Positions 13,786 through 19,970 of a DNA stretch of 19,970 nt are shown here, one piece after another (the first letter of the stretch is position 1; each line of letters opens with the position of its first letter). The DNA lies in the NCBI GenBank assembly GCA_039805165.1, contig JBDLUS010000112.1:1-19970 (forward strand), in the 5' to 3' direction. The notes beneath the pieces were generated by a model. The model was not told where the DNA came from. It saw only the letters and a list, made by a program, of their open reading frames with translations, and searched no databases. The position numbers and the translations under genes were made by a program. The stretch is from CAIZGX01 sp039805165 (GTDB lineage Bacteria > Bacteroidota > Bacteroidia > Flavobacteriales_D > Sanyastnellaceae).

Positions 13786-14919
13786 ATGAAGTTCGCAGAT
13801 ATCATTGGACAGAAAGACGTGATTGACCGTTTGCGCAAAGCAAAAGCGGAAGATCGCGTTGCGCATGCCCAACTGTTTCTCGGTCCGGAAGGATCAGGAA
13901 ATCTCGCACTTGCTCTAGCCTATGCACAATTCTTAAATTGCCCTAACGCTACACCCGAAGATTCGTGCGGCACTTGTCCCACTTGCAGAAAGAATAGTTC
14001 GTTTCAATTTGCAGATCTTCACTTCAGTTTTCCGTATTTCAATAAAACGGGTTCGAAAGAAACCATATCTGATGACTTCGGAACGGAATGGAGAAATAGA
14101 CTTCTGCTTTCGCCCTATTTCGGTGTAGAGGATTGGACCAAGGAGCTTTCAAAAGACAACAAGCAACTTATTTTTTCTGTACCTGAAGCCGCGAATATCG
14201 TAAGAAAACTTTCTTTAAAATCGTTTGAGGGCGGGTATAAAGTCATGGTCATTTGGATGGCTGAAATGATTGGTGAAGGCGTTGCTAACAAGCTTCTGAA
14301 AATCGTGGAAGAGCCACCTGCCAACACCTTATTTTTCTTCGTTGCTAATTCATCTGAAAATATACTAAACACGATTCTATCGCGTGTTCAAGTGATTCAA
14401 GTTCCGAAAATAGACGAGGCGTCGATCTCTGCCGGACTGAAGCATTTAGGTGTAGACGATCACAAGATTCCAGACATTGCGCACTATTCAGACGGTAGTT
14501 GGGACGTTGCTTTGCGCCTTCGCGACAACAATGATCCGAACGAATTCTTGGCCATGCAATTCCAAACATGGATGCGTCATTGTTATTCAAAGAAAATTCC
14601 TGCATTACACGCCTGGTCAGAGAAAATGGCCGAATTAACGCGTGAGGACTTGAAACACTTCCTCTTGTATGCGCTCGATCAGATGCGACAAAACTTAGTG
14701 TTGAATTACACTTCTGAAAACATCTCGCGCTTCACTGCAAGCGAGAAAGCCTTTGCGCTAAAATTCTCGCCCTTCATCAACCACTTGAACATTGAAGACA
14801 TCATGCTCGAATTAGAAGCGGCGCACCGCAGTGTTGGGCAAAACGTGAACAATAAAATTCTCTTCTTCGAACTATCAATGCGAATTTTTCGATTGTTGAA
14901 TCGAAAAGAAACGGCATAA
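13786..14919 (+). CDS. holB: DNA polymerase III delta' subunit (clamp loader)
   Basis: I use ATG 13786 (377 residues, MKFADIIGQKDVIDRLRKAK), the standard DnaX/HolB-like opening. A longer frame from 13693 overlaps recO in a different phase and has no family match. An AAA+ domain carries a decayed Walker A, GPEGSGN (33-39, Lys replaced by Asn), as expected for delta', which does not bind ATP. A zinc module has Cys at 52, 61, 64 and 67 (CGTCPTC). Further on are KIVEEPPANTLFFF and LSRVQ, where catalytic SRC-type loaders have Cys. The C-terminal helical collar follows. Role: part of the sliding-clamp loader at the replication fork. It ends at a strong bidirectional terminator. Confidence 0.92.
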   Translation: MKFADIIGQKDVIDRLRKAKAEDRVAHAQLFLGPEGSGNLALALAYAQFLNCPNATPEDSCGTCPTCRKNSSFQFADLHFSFPYFNKTGSKETISDDFGTEWRNRLLLSPYFGVEDWTKELSKDNKQLIFSVPEAANIVRKLSLKSFEGGYKVMVIWMAEMIGEGVANKLLKIVEEPPANTLFFFVANSSENILNTILSRVQVIQVPKIDEASISAGLKHLGVDDHKIPDIAHYSDGSWDVALRLRDNNDPNEFLAMQFQTWMRHCYSKKIPALHAWSEKMAELTREDLKHFLLYALDQMRQNLVLNYTSENISRFTASEKAFALKFSPFINHLNIEDIMLELEAAHRSVGQNVNNKILFFELSMRIFRLLNRKETA

Positions 14920-14920
14920 A

Positions 14921-14950
14921 AAAACACCTCCGAAGAGGTGTTTTGTTTTT
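14921..14950. terminator. Bidirectional rho-independent terminator (delta' gene and tRNA-Cys)
   Basis: A perfect 10-base stem AAAACACCTC / GAGGTGTTTT (14921-14930, 14935-14944) with loop CGAA is followed by GTTTTT on the plus strand and by a T-run on the minus strand. It starts two bases after the delta' stop and ends one base before the tRNA 3' end, so it can end both converging transcripts. Confidence 0.9.
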
Positions 14951-14951
14951 G

Positions 14952-15022
14952 AGGTCCCGAGCGGATTCGAACCGCTGTACGAGCTTTTGCAGAGCTCTGC
15001 CTAGCCGCTCGGCCACAGGACC
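14952..15022 (-). tRNA. tRNA-Cys (anticodon GCA)
   Basis: The minus strand folds into a 71-base cloverleaf: acceptor GGTCCTG with CGGGACC (one G-U pair), D stem GCC/GGC, anticodon stem GAGCT/AGCTC with loop CTGCAAA (anticodon GCA), and T arm AGCGG-TTCGAAT-CCGCT. The discriminator base is U73, the known identity element of tRNA-Cys. The 3' CCA is not encoded and must be added. A -7 box lies 11 bases upstream and a bidirectional terminator just downstream. Confidence 0.95.
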
Positions 15023-15033
15023 CTTGCGGATGG

Positions 15034-15041
15034 CAAATATA
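15034..15041 (-). promoter_or_regulatory. -7 box TATATTTG of tRNA-Cys
   Basis: Exact TAnnTTTG on the minus strand, 11 bases upstream of the mature tRNA 5' end, leaving a short 5' leader for RNase P. A TTC about 20 bases further upstream may act as the -33 contact. Confidence 0.45.
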
Positions 15042-15118
15042 CATTCTTTATTCAATAATCCGAATCTTTTCAATACTCTTCGTTGCAAATAATTGTATTT
15101 TCGCTGAAAACCTGTTTT

Positions 15119-16036
15119 ATGAATAAAAAAGTTGCCATCATTGTTATAAGCGTTTTAGGCGCTCTGTGTCTTAGCCTCGCCTTCTGGGTGAAAGTAAGCC
15201 GCGACCGCATTGTTGCTTTGGAAAATAGCATGGGTGCCTTAAACGTACTTGCTATGGACGCCGCCAACGCTACGCCTGAGCAAATCATTGAGCTGTACAA
15301 ATTAGCGGAAGACTCATTGACTAACATGAAAATGATGTACGATACGCTAACAACAGACAACACAGAAATGATGGCGCAAATTGAAGCGCAACGCACACAA
15401 ATCGAAGGGTTGTTGAAGCGCGCGAAAAACAAAGATTACGACATTAAAAAACTTCTTGCTGAAACGCAAACCTTGCGCAACATCATGAAGGGATATTTAC
15501 ACGAAATTGATTCGCTTCAACGCGACAACGACCGTTTGTTTGCTGAAGGACAGCAAGCCAAACAACAGGCTGTAGCTGCAGAAAACAGAAGCAAAACACT
15601 GGAGACCGATTTGAATTCAACAAAAGAAATCGTGAAAGCAGGTTCTGTATTGTCAACCGGCGGATTCTACTCGACAGGAGTTTTTGCTAGAAACAGCGGC
15701 GCTGAAGCGGTGACCGAACAAGCAAGAAAATCTTCAATGATTAAGACTTCTTTCACCCTGCGTGAAAACAGAATTGTAAAACCAGGTAGAAAAACCCTTT
15801 ACCTCAAAGTAATTGGACCAAACGGGAATACCTTATCAGGCAAGGGCGGCGGAAGCTTTACGGCAACCGGTCAGACAGACACCTTCGGAGCTTCACGTGA
15901 AATCGATTACCAAGGCCAAGACACCGACGTAAGTATTTACTTCACTCCAACTTCAACACTCGATAAAGGTTCATACCGCTTAGAGATTTATGAAGGTGGA
16001 AATCTCATTGGAAAATCAGAAGTCGTTCTTAAATAA
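15119..16036 (+). CDS. Membrane-anchored coiled-coil protein with a C-terminal beta domain
   Basis: From ATG 15119 the product has 305 residues. MNKKVAIIVISVLGAL... is an uncleaved N-terminal membrane anchor (about residues 4-24). Residues about 28-180 are long amphipathic helices with heptad-like spacing, including a stretch rich in Gln, Glu and Lys typical of a coiled coil. Residues about 200-305 are beta-rich (TLYLKVIGPNGNTLSGKGG, then SIYFTPTSTLDKGSYRLEIYEGG), like an Ig-type domain. I recognise this arrangement from unnamed Bacteroidota proteins but know no function. Twelve additional upstream codons are open but lack an anchor-like start. Five bases separate it from the serine hydrolase gene, so the pair is probably co-transcribed and both products face the periplasm. 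Confidence 0.8.
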   Translation: MNKKVAIIVISVLGALCLSLAFWVKVSRDRIVALENSMGALNVLAMDAANATPEQIIELYKLAEDSLTNMKMMYDTLTTDNTEMMAQIEAQRTQIEGLLKRAKNKDYDIKKLLAETQTLRNIMKGYLHEIDSLQRDNDRLFAEGQQAKQQAVAAENRSKTLETDLNSTKEIVKAGSVLSTGGFYSTGVFARNSGAEAVTEQARKSSMIKTSFTLRENRIVKPGRKTLYLKVIGPNGNTLSGKGGGSFTATGQTDTFGASREIDYQGQDTDVSIYFTPTSTLDKGSYRLEIYEGGNLIGKSEVVLK

Positions 16037-16041
16037 GCACC

Positions 16042-17172
16042 ATGAAAAAAGCCCTAAAAATTGTTCTCATTGTTTTCGGTTCAATTGGGCTTCTTATTGG
16101 AATACTTTACCTCACAGGTAATGGCTATTTGGCGCGTGGTATTTATTGCACCTATTTGCACGGGAAGATTAAACCCGACATTGACGACCAATCTTTCTTC
16201 GATACAAGAAAAATAAACCGCGGTGAAGCGATAAATCTTCCTGCCAAATTAAATGTCTTATCGAATGAAAACGTTGCTTTTCTAAACTCGACAGAGTCTG
16301 AAGCGTTCCTCGTTTTTAAAAACGACACCCTTGTTTCTGAATGGTACGGCAACTACGGTGCAGATTCCACGCATTGGAATTCGTTCTCAATGTCGAAAAG
16401 TATAATTTCTCTGCTCATTGGCTGCGCCATTGAAGACGGACAAATTTCATCGCTGCAAGATCCAATTTCAAAATACATTGCTTGGAGCGGAAACGATGTC
16501 ACGTTGGAACAACTGCTTCACATGAGCAGTGGCATTCCTTTCGGAGAGAGCTACAGCAGCCCTTTCGGATATATGGCAAAGGCCTATTACCATTCTGACT
16601 TAAAAGCCATTACAGCTCCTTTCAAAGTAAAGCAGACGCCTGGCTCGTATTGGTCCTACGAAGGTGGAAACACTGTTTTATTGGGAATGGTGCTTGAAGC
16701 AGCAACGCAAAAGAAAATATCAAACTACTTCGAAGAGAAAATCTGGACTAAAATTGGGACGGCCTCTTCAGCCTATTGGAATCTAGACACCGAGAATGGT
16801 TTTGAAAAGCCATTCACTGGCGTTTACGCTACAGCCAAAGATTTTGGAATGCTCGGTCAGTGCATTCTTCATCATGGAAAAGTAAACGGACAAGAAATCA
16901 TAGACTCTGCCTACTTAGCACAATCGTTTGAACCGTGGACCATTCAAGACGGAAAAAATTCAGTCTGCGACTGGTACGGTTTACATTGGTGGATGGGCGA
17001 AGTAGACGGTGTGAAGTTTAGGTCTGCGCGCGGAATGCGCGGACAATACATTGTAATTATTCCCGAAAAAAATATGGTTGTTGTGCGCATTGGTCACCAA
17101 CAATCGAAGGAGAGAATAAACCAGATGCCCGTAGATCTACTATCTTATATCAGAATGGGGTTAGCCTTCTAG
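16042..17172 (+). CDS. Membrane-anchored serine hydrolase of the beta-lactamase / NylB-like fold
   Basis: A 376-residue protein with an N-terminal membrane anchor (about 5-25), then a class C beta-lactamase-like domain. The catalytic S116-x-x-K119 lies in FSMSKSIISLLIG, and the Tyr of the YxN-type motif is Y206 (SYWSYEGGNTVLLG). A late ARGMRGQYIVIIP block stands where beta-lactamases have KTG. The pattern is closest to 6-aminohexanoate-dimer hydrolase (NylB) and esterase members rather than true beta-lactamases, so an esterase or peptidase-type activity on small amides or esters is more likely than antibiotic resistance. Substrate unknown. It is the second gene of a pair and shares its stop-codon bases (CTAG) with the convergent amidotransferase gene. 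Confidence 0.85.
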   Translation: MKKALKIVLIVFGSIGLLIGILYLTGNGYLARGIYCTYLHGKIKPDIDDQSFFDTRKINRGEAINLPAKLNVLSNENVAFLNSTESEAFLVFKNDTLVSEWYGNYGADSTHWNSFSMSKSIISLLIGCAIEDGQISSLQDPISKYIAWSGNDVTLEQLLHMSSGIPFGESYSSPFGYMAKAYYHSDLKAITAPFKVKQTPGSYWSYEGGNTVLLGMVLEAATQKKISNYFEEKIWTKIGTASSAYWNLDTENGFEKPFTGVYATAKDFGMLGQCILHHGKVNGQEIIDSAYLAQSFEPWTIQDGKNSVCDWYGLHWWMGEVDGVKFRSARGMRGQYIVIIPEKNMVVVRIGHQQSKERINQMPVDLLSYIRMGLAF

Positions 17173-19064
17173 TAAGCCCGCTCTGTGCGGCCTTCCATGT
17201 AATTGATGAAGGCTTTGTTCACCACTTTATTTCCGCCCGGTGTTGGATAGTTTCCAGAGAAATACCAATCGCCTTGGTTGTTCGGACAAGCATCGTGAAG
17301 CCCTTCAATGGTTTGGAAAAGCACACTCACCTTGGCTTTAGTGCCTTCGGGAGTAACCAACTGCGCTACCATTGCAGAAATTTCTTCTTGCGTATACGCC
17401 TCGTAAACTTCCTTCACATAGTTTCTTACTTGTTCTTTTGGAACACTTTCTTGCTCTTTACATTTCATGTAAACAACATCGAGGATTCCCTCCTTACCGT
17501 CACGCTTCAGCAAAGCAACTATTGCCTGGAAAGCAATGAAATCGCCCATTTTCGCCATATCAATTCCGTAGCAATCAGGGTAACGAATTTGTGGTGCTGA
17601 AGAAACAATAATGATTCTTTTCGGCTCTAAGCGGTCTAACATTTTAATGATAGACTTCTTCAAAGTCGTTCCGCGAACAATTGAATCGTCTATAACCACA
17701 AGTGTGTCAACGCCCGGTTTTACAGTGCCGTGCGTCACATCATACACATGTGAAACCATTTCATCACGTGCAGAATCCTGTGTAATGAAGGTTCGCATTT
17801 TAACGTCTTTGATCGCAATTTTTTCAATGCGAGCACGCTTGCGAACAATGGCTTCTATCTCTTCATTCGACCATGAACCCGATGTTAATTTTTCAATCTT
17901 AACATCGTTCAAATGATCTTCCAACGCTTTAATCATTCCGTAAAACGCAGTTTCTGCTGTGTTAGGAATGAAAGAAAAGACCGTGTTTTCCAAGTCGTAA
18001 TTCACTTCTTGCAACACGCGCGGAACGATATTCTTTCCTAAGTCTTGACGCTCTTGATAGATAGACGCGTCGTTTCCTCTTGAAAAATAAATACGCTCAA
18101 ACGAGCAGGGTGTCAAAGCAGTAGAAGGCTTAATTTCCTTCATGGAAGAACTTCCGTCCTTCTTCACTACGTATGCGCAACCGGCAGGAATTTCTTTGAT
18201 TTGATCAAGTGGAACGTTAAACGCACTTTGAATAGGCGGGCGCTCACTTGCAACTACACAAACCTCATCGTCTTCGTAATAAAATGCTGGACGAATTCCG
18301 TTTGGATCGCGGTATACAAATGCATCGCCATGACCCAACATTCCCACCATTGCAAATCCTCCGTCCCAATCCTTGCTTGCACGTTGCAATACGCGCTGAA
18401 TGTCTATATTCTTCGCTATTAACTCAGAAATCTGTTGATTTGAATACCCTTGCTGGTGATACTGATTGAAAAGAACTTGGTTTTCTTCATCGAGGAAGTG
18501 GCCAATTTTTTCCATCACCGTTACTGTGTCGGTACGTTCTTTCGGATGTTGTCCCAATTCAACCAACAAGCCAAACAATTCGTCAACGTTTGTTAGGTTG
18601 AAATTCCCTGCAAGCACGAGATTACGGGTCATCCAGTTATTTTGACGAAGAAACGGGTGACAGTTTTCAATACTGTTTCCACCGTATGTTCCGTATCTCA
18701 AGTGACCTAAAAATACTTCGCCAGTAAAAGCAAAATTGTTTTTTAAATGTTGAGCATTTTTCAATTTATCTGGATTCTTCTTTGCCATTTCAGCAAAGCG
18801 ATTCATCACTTTTGCGAACACTTCACGAACTGGCTGAGCATCGTTACTTCGAATACGAGAAATGTACTTTTTGCCTGGTTCTGGATCTAACTTAATGTTC
18901 GCTAAACCAGCGCCATCTTGGCCTCGGTTATGCTCTTTCTCCATGAGGAGATACATTTTATTTAGTCCGTAAAAAGCAGTTCCGTATTTATCGGTATAAT
19001 GCTGAAGAGGTTTCTTCAGTCTTAAAAATGCGATCCCGCATTCGTGTTTGATAGCGTCACTCAT
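17169..19064 (-). CDS. purF: Amidophosphoribosyltransferase-like (PurF family), long Bacteroidota form
   Basis: From ATG 19064 the product has 631 residues, longer than the usual 470-510 of PurF. The N-terminal class II glutamine amidotransferase domain follows a short propeptide; the nucleophile is Cys9 in HECGIAFLR, with NRGQDGAG, GHLRYGTYG and AGNFNLTN as further glutaminase blocks. The phosphoribosyltransferase domain carries the PRPP motif VVIDDSIVRGTT (456-467). The C-terminal part has extra Asn/Gly-rich segments. PurF makes phosphoribosylamine from PRPP and glutamine, the first committed step of purine synthesis. Bacteroidota often carry this long form beside a canonical PurF, so the symbol is by family. 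A TTG frame to 19088 would cross the -7 box and is unlikely. Confidence 0.88.
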   Translation of the reverse strand: MSDAIKHECGIAFLRLKKPLQHYTDKYGTAFYGLNKMYLLMEKEHNRGQDGAGLANIKLDPEPGKKYISRIRSNDAQPVREVFAKVMNRFAEMAKKNPDKLKNAQHLKNNFAFTGEVFLGHLRYGTYGGNSIENCHPFLRQNNWMTRNLVLAGNFNLTNVDELFGLLVELGQHPKERTDTVTVMEKIGHFLDEENQVLFNQYHQQGYSNQQISELIAKNIDIQRVLQRASKDWDGGFAMVGMLGHGDAFVYRDPNGIRPAFYYEDDEVCVVASERPPIQSAFNVPLDQIKEIPAGCAYVVKKDGSSSMKEIKPSTALTPCSFERIYFSRGNDASIYQERQDLGKNIVPRVLQEVNYDLENTVFSFIPNTAETAFYGMIKALEDHLNDVKIEKLTSGSWSNEEIEAIVRKRARIEKIAIKDVKMRTFITQDSARDEMVSHVYDVTHGTVKPGVDTLVVIDDSIVRGTTLKKSIIKMLDRLEPKRIIIVSSAPQIRYPDCYGIDMAKMGDFIAFQAIVALLKRDGKEGILDVVYMKCKEQESVPKEQVRNYVKEVYEAYTQEEISAMVAQLVTPEGTKAKVSVLFQTIEGLHDACPNNQGDWYFSGNYPTPGGNKVVNKAFINYMEGRTERAY

Positions 19065-19085
19065 GGAGTGAAAAATAATTTGCGG

Positions 19086-19093
19086 CAAAGATA
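19086..19093 (-). promoter_or_regulatory. -7 box TATCTTTG of the amidophosphoribosyltransferase gene
   Basis: Exact TAnnTTTG on the minus strand, 21 bases before the ATG at 19064. A TTTC about 20 bases upstream could be a weak -33. No purine operator or riboswitch is apparent in the roughly 150-base divergent spacer. Confidence 0.5.
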
Positions 19094-19138
19094 GTCTATG
19101 CGTGGCGAATGTTGGAAAGAATTAAAATCATTTCTGTG

Positions 19139-19168
19139 TTTTGAATGGTAATTTTTCGAATTTCTTTG
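19139..19168 (+). promoter_or_regulatory. Possible promoter of the plug-only protein gene
   Basis: TTTTG at 19139-19143 and TTTCTTTG at 19161-19168 (one mismatch to TAnnTTTG) are 17 bases apart. This would give a leader of about 40 bases before the ATG at 19216. Weak match. Confidence 0.3.
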
Positions 19169-19215
19169 AAAAAATCAAGGGAATAAAAAAAGTAGATTAG
19201 AGAAAAATAACGATT

Positions 19216-19926
19216 ATGAAAACAATTACACTACTCGCGAGCTTGCTTGTTTCCTTAGGAATGGCAGCTCAATCTCACGGTGAAATCTTCGGAAAAATCA
19301 TCGACGAAAACAACAACCCTATTGCAGGCGTAATTGTACGTGCAGAAAACAACGGTATTGTTGCAGGCGCGGCAACCGACGAAAGAGGCGTTTACCGCAT
19401 CAATGGTGTTGAGCCCGGAACGTATACATTATTCTACGACCTTATTGGATACAGCCAACTGCAGGTGAATAATGTTCAAGTTAAATCAGATCAGATTCAG
19501 AAACTTTCCGATTATACGCTAACAACTGCAAGCTATGGCACCGGTGGTCCTGTTATCATTCGTGCTGAAAAACCACTAATCGATATAAATGGTGGAACAG
19601 CAATCTCTCTAGGAGCGAAGGAGCTAAAAGATAACGCTGCTGCAAATGGTGGATCTTTAAAGGCTATTCTGTCTTCTATGTCAAGCGACATTAAAACAAG
19701 TGATCGTGGCGAAGAACTTTATTTTCGTGGAAGCCGCTCTGGTAGCGTTGTGTATTACATAGATGGGGTGAAAATTCATGGTGCTCCGTTGAATATTCCT
19801 TCAAGTGGAATAAATAATATAACAGTTTACACAGGTGGTGTGCCAGCCAAGTATGGTGACAGTACAGGAGGGTATGTAATTATTGATACAAAGTCATTCA
19901 GAGACGCTGCTCGAGAAAAAAAGTAA
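19216..19926 (+). CDS. Secreted carboxypeptidase-regulatory-like plus TonB plug protein, no beta barrel
   Basis: A 236-residue protein: signal peptide (MKTITLLASLLVSLGMAAQ), a carboxypeptidase-D regulatory-like beta domain (about 24-105, GKIIDENNNPIAGVIVRAE, DERGVYRINGVEPGTY), then a TonB-receptor plug-like domain (about 125-228) with LYFRGSRSGSVVYYIDGVK and ITVYTGGVPAKYGDSTGGYVII. It stops right after the plug with a charged tail (RDAAREKK). The ATG and signal peptide are clear. A complete SusC/TonB receptor would continue with a barrel of 500 or more residues, so this is either a plug-only protein or a truncated receptor. I recall intact plug-only relatives in Bacteroidota. Likely periplasmic or outer-membrane associated. 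Confidence 0.85.
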   Translation: MKTITLLASLLVSLGMAAQSHGEIFGKIIDENNNPIAGVIVRAENNGIVAGAATDERGVYRINGVEPGTYTLFYDLIGYSQLQVNNVQVKSDQIQKLSDYTLTTASYGTGGPVIIRAEKPLIDINGGTAISLGAKELKDNAAANGGSLKAILSSMSSDIKTSDRGEELYFRGSRSGSVVYYIDGVKIHGAPLNIPSSGINNITVYTGGVPAKYGDSTGGYVIIDTKSFRDAAREKK

Positions 19927-19970
19927 AGGCGAAGCATATTAAGTCTTTGTTTTTTCTAAACCATTTGGTT

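Noticed and set aside
16042..17172. True beta-lactamase conferring resistance
   Set aside because: SxxK and the Tyr motif are present, but the KTG motif is not, and the overall pattern fits NylB/esterase relatives. No mobile or resistance context.
1..19970. CRISPR array, insertion sequence, prophage or integrative element
   Set aside because: No regularly spaced short repeats, transposase, integrase or terminal inverted repeats were seen; the only tandem repeat is a protein module.

Overview
The window looks like chromosomal DNA of a member of the Bacteroidota, most likely a Flavobacteriales-type marine or freshwater bacterium. This rests on several independent signs: an lpxC-fabZ fusion gene, a large secreted Ig/PKD-like repeat protein of the type IX secretion kind, a DUF4301 protein, a long PurF-like amidotransferase, a plug-only TonB-receptor-like protein, moderate GC, and ten exact copies of the Bacteroidota -7 promoter box TAnnTTTG at the 5' ends of genes. 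Shine-Dalgarno sequences are not obvious. The genus cannot be named from the sequence alone.

Layout. 1-2348 (-): N-terminal 782 residues of a secreted modular adhesin-like protein that runs off the left edge and starts with TTG. 2449-3426 (-): purple-acid-phosphatase-like lipoprotein, divergent from 3487-5564 (+), which holds rpoN (sigma-54) translationally coupled to a PAP2-like membrane protein. 5557-6564 (-): galE. 6647-8467 (+): a degenerate Hpt-like protein and a DUF4301 protein. 8464-11262 (-): the lipid A block lpxC/fabZ - lpxA - ABC ATPase. 11325-11888 (-): a TetR regulator with a palindromic operator on its own promoter. 12009-12859 (+): a GatB/YqeY protein and a small retropepsin-like protease. 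13100-14919 (+): recO and the DNA polymerase III delta' gene, ending in a bidirectional terminator shared with tRNA-Cys (-). 15119-17172 (+): an anchored coiled-coil protein and a beta-lactamase-fold serine hydrolase. 17169-19064 (-): the amidophosphoribosyltransferase-like gene. 19216-19926 (+): the plug-only outer-membrane protein.

Genes are tightly packed. Convergent pairs overlap at their stop codons (5557-5564, 8464-8467, 17169-17172), and tandem genes are coupled by ATGA or TAATG overlaps or by gaps of a few bases. Most of the content is housekeeping: envelope lipid A synthesis, nucleotide-sugar metabolism, purine synthesis, replication and repair, and sigma-54. The less ordinary content is regulatory and degenerate. 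Three good palindromes sit on or next to predicted promoters (galE, lpxC, tetR). Several -7 boxes lie only 4-8 bases from the start codon, implying leaderless or nearly leaderless mRNAs. Several family members lack canonical residues: an Hpt-like protein without its phospho-histidine, an ABC ATPase without Q-loop Gln and H-loop His, and a PAP2-like protein with Gln for the last motif Asp. I see no mobile element, CRISPR array or clear undescribed multi-gene system.
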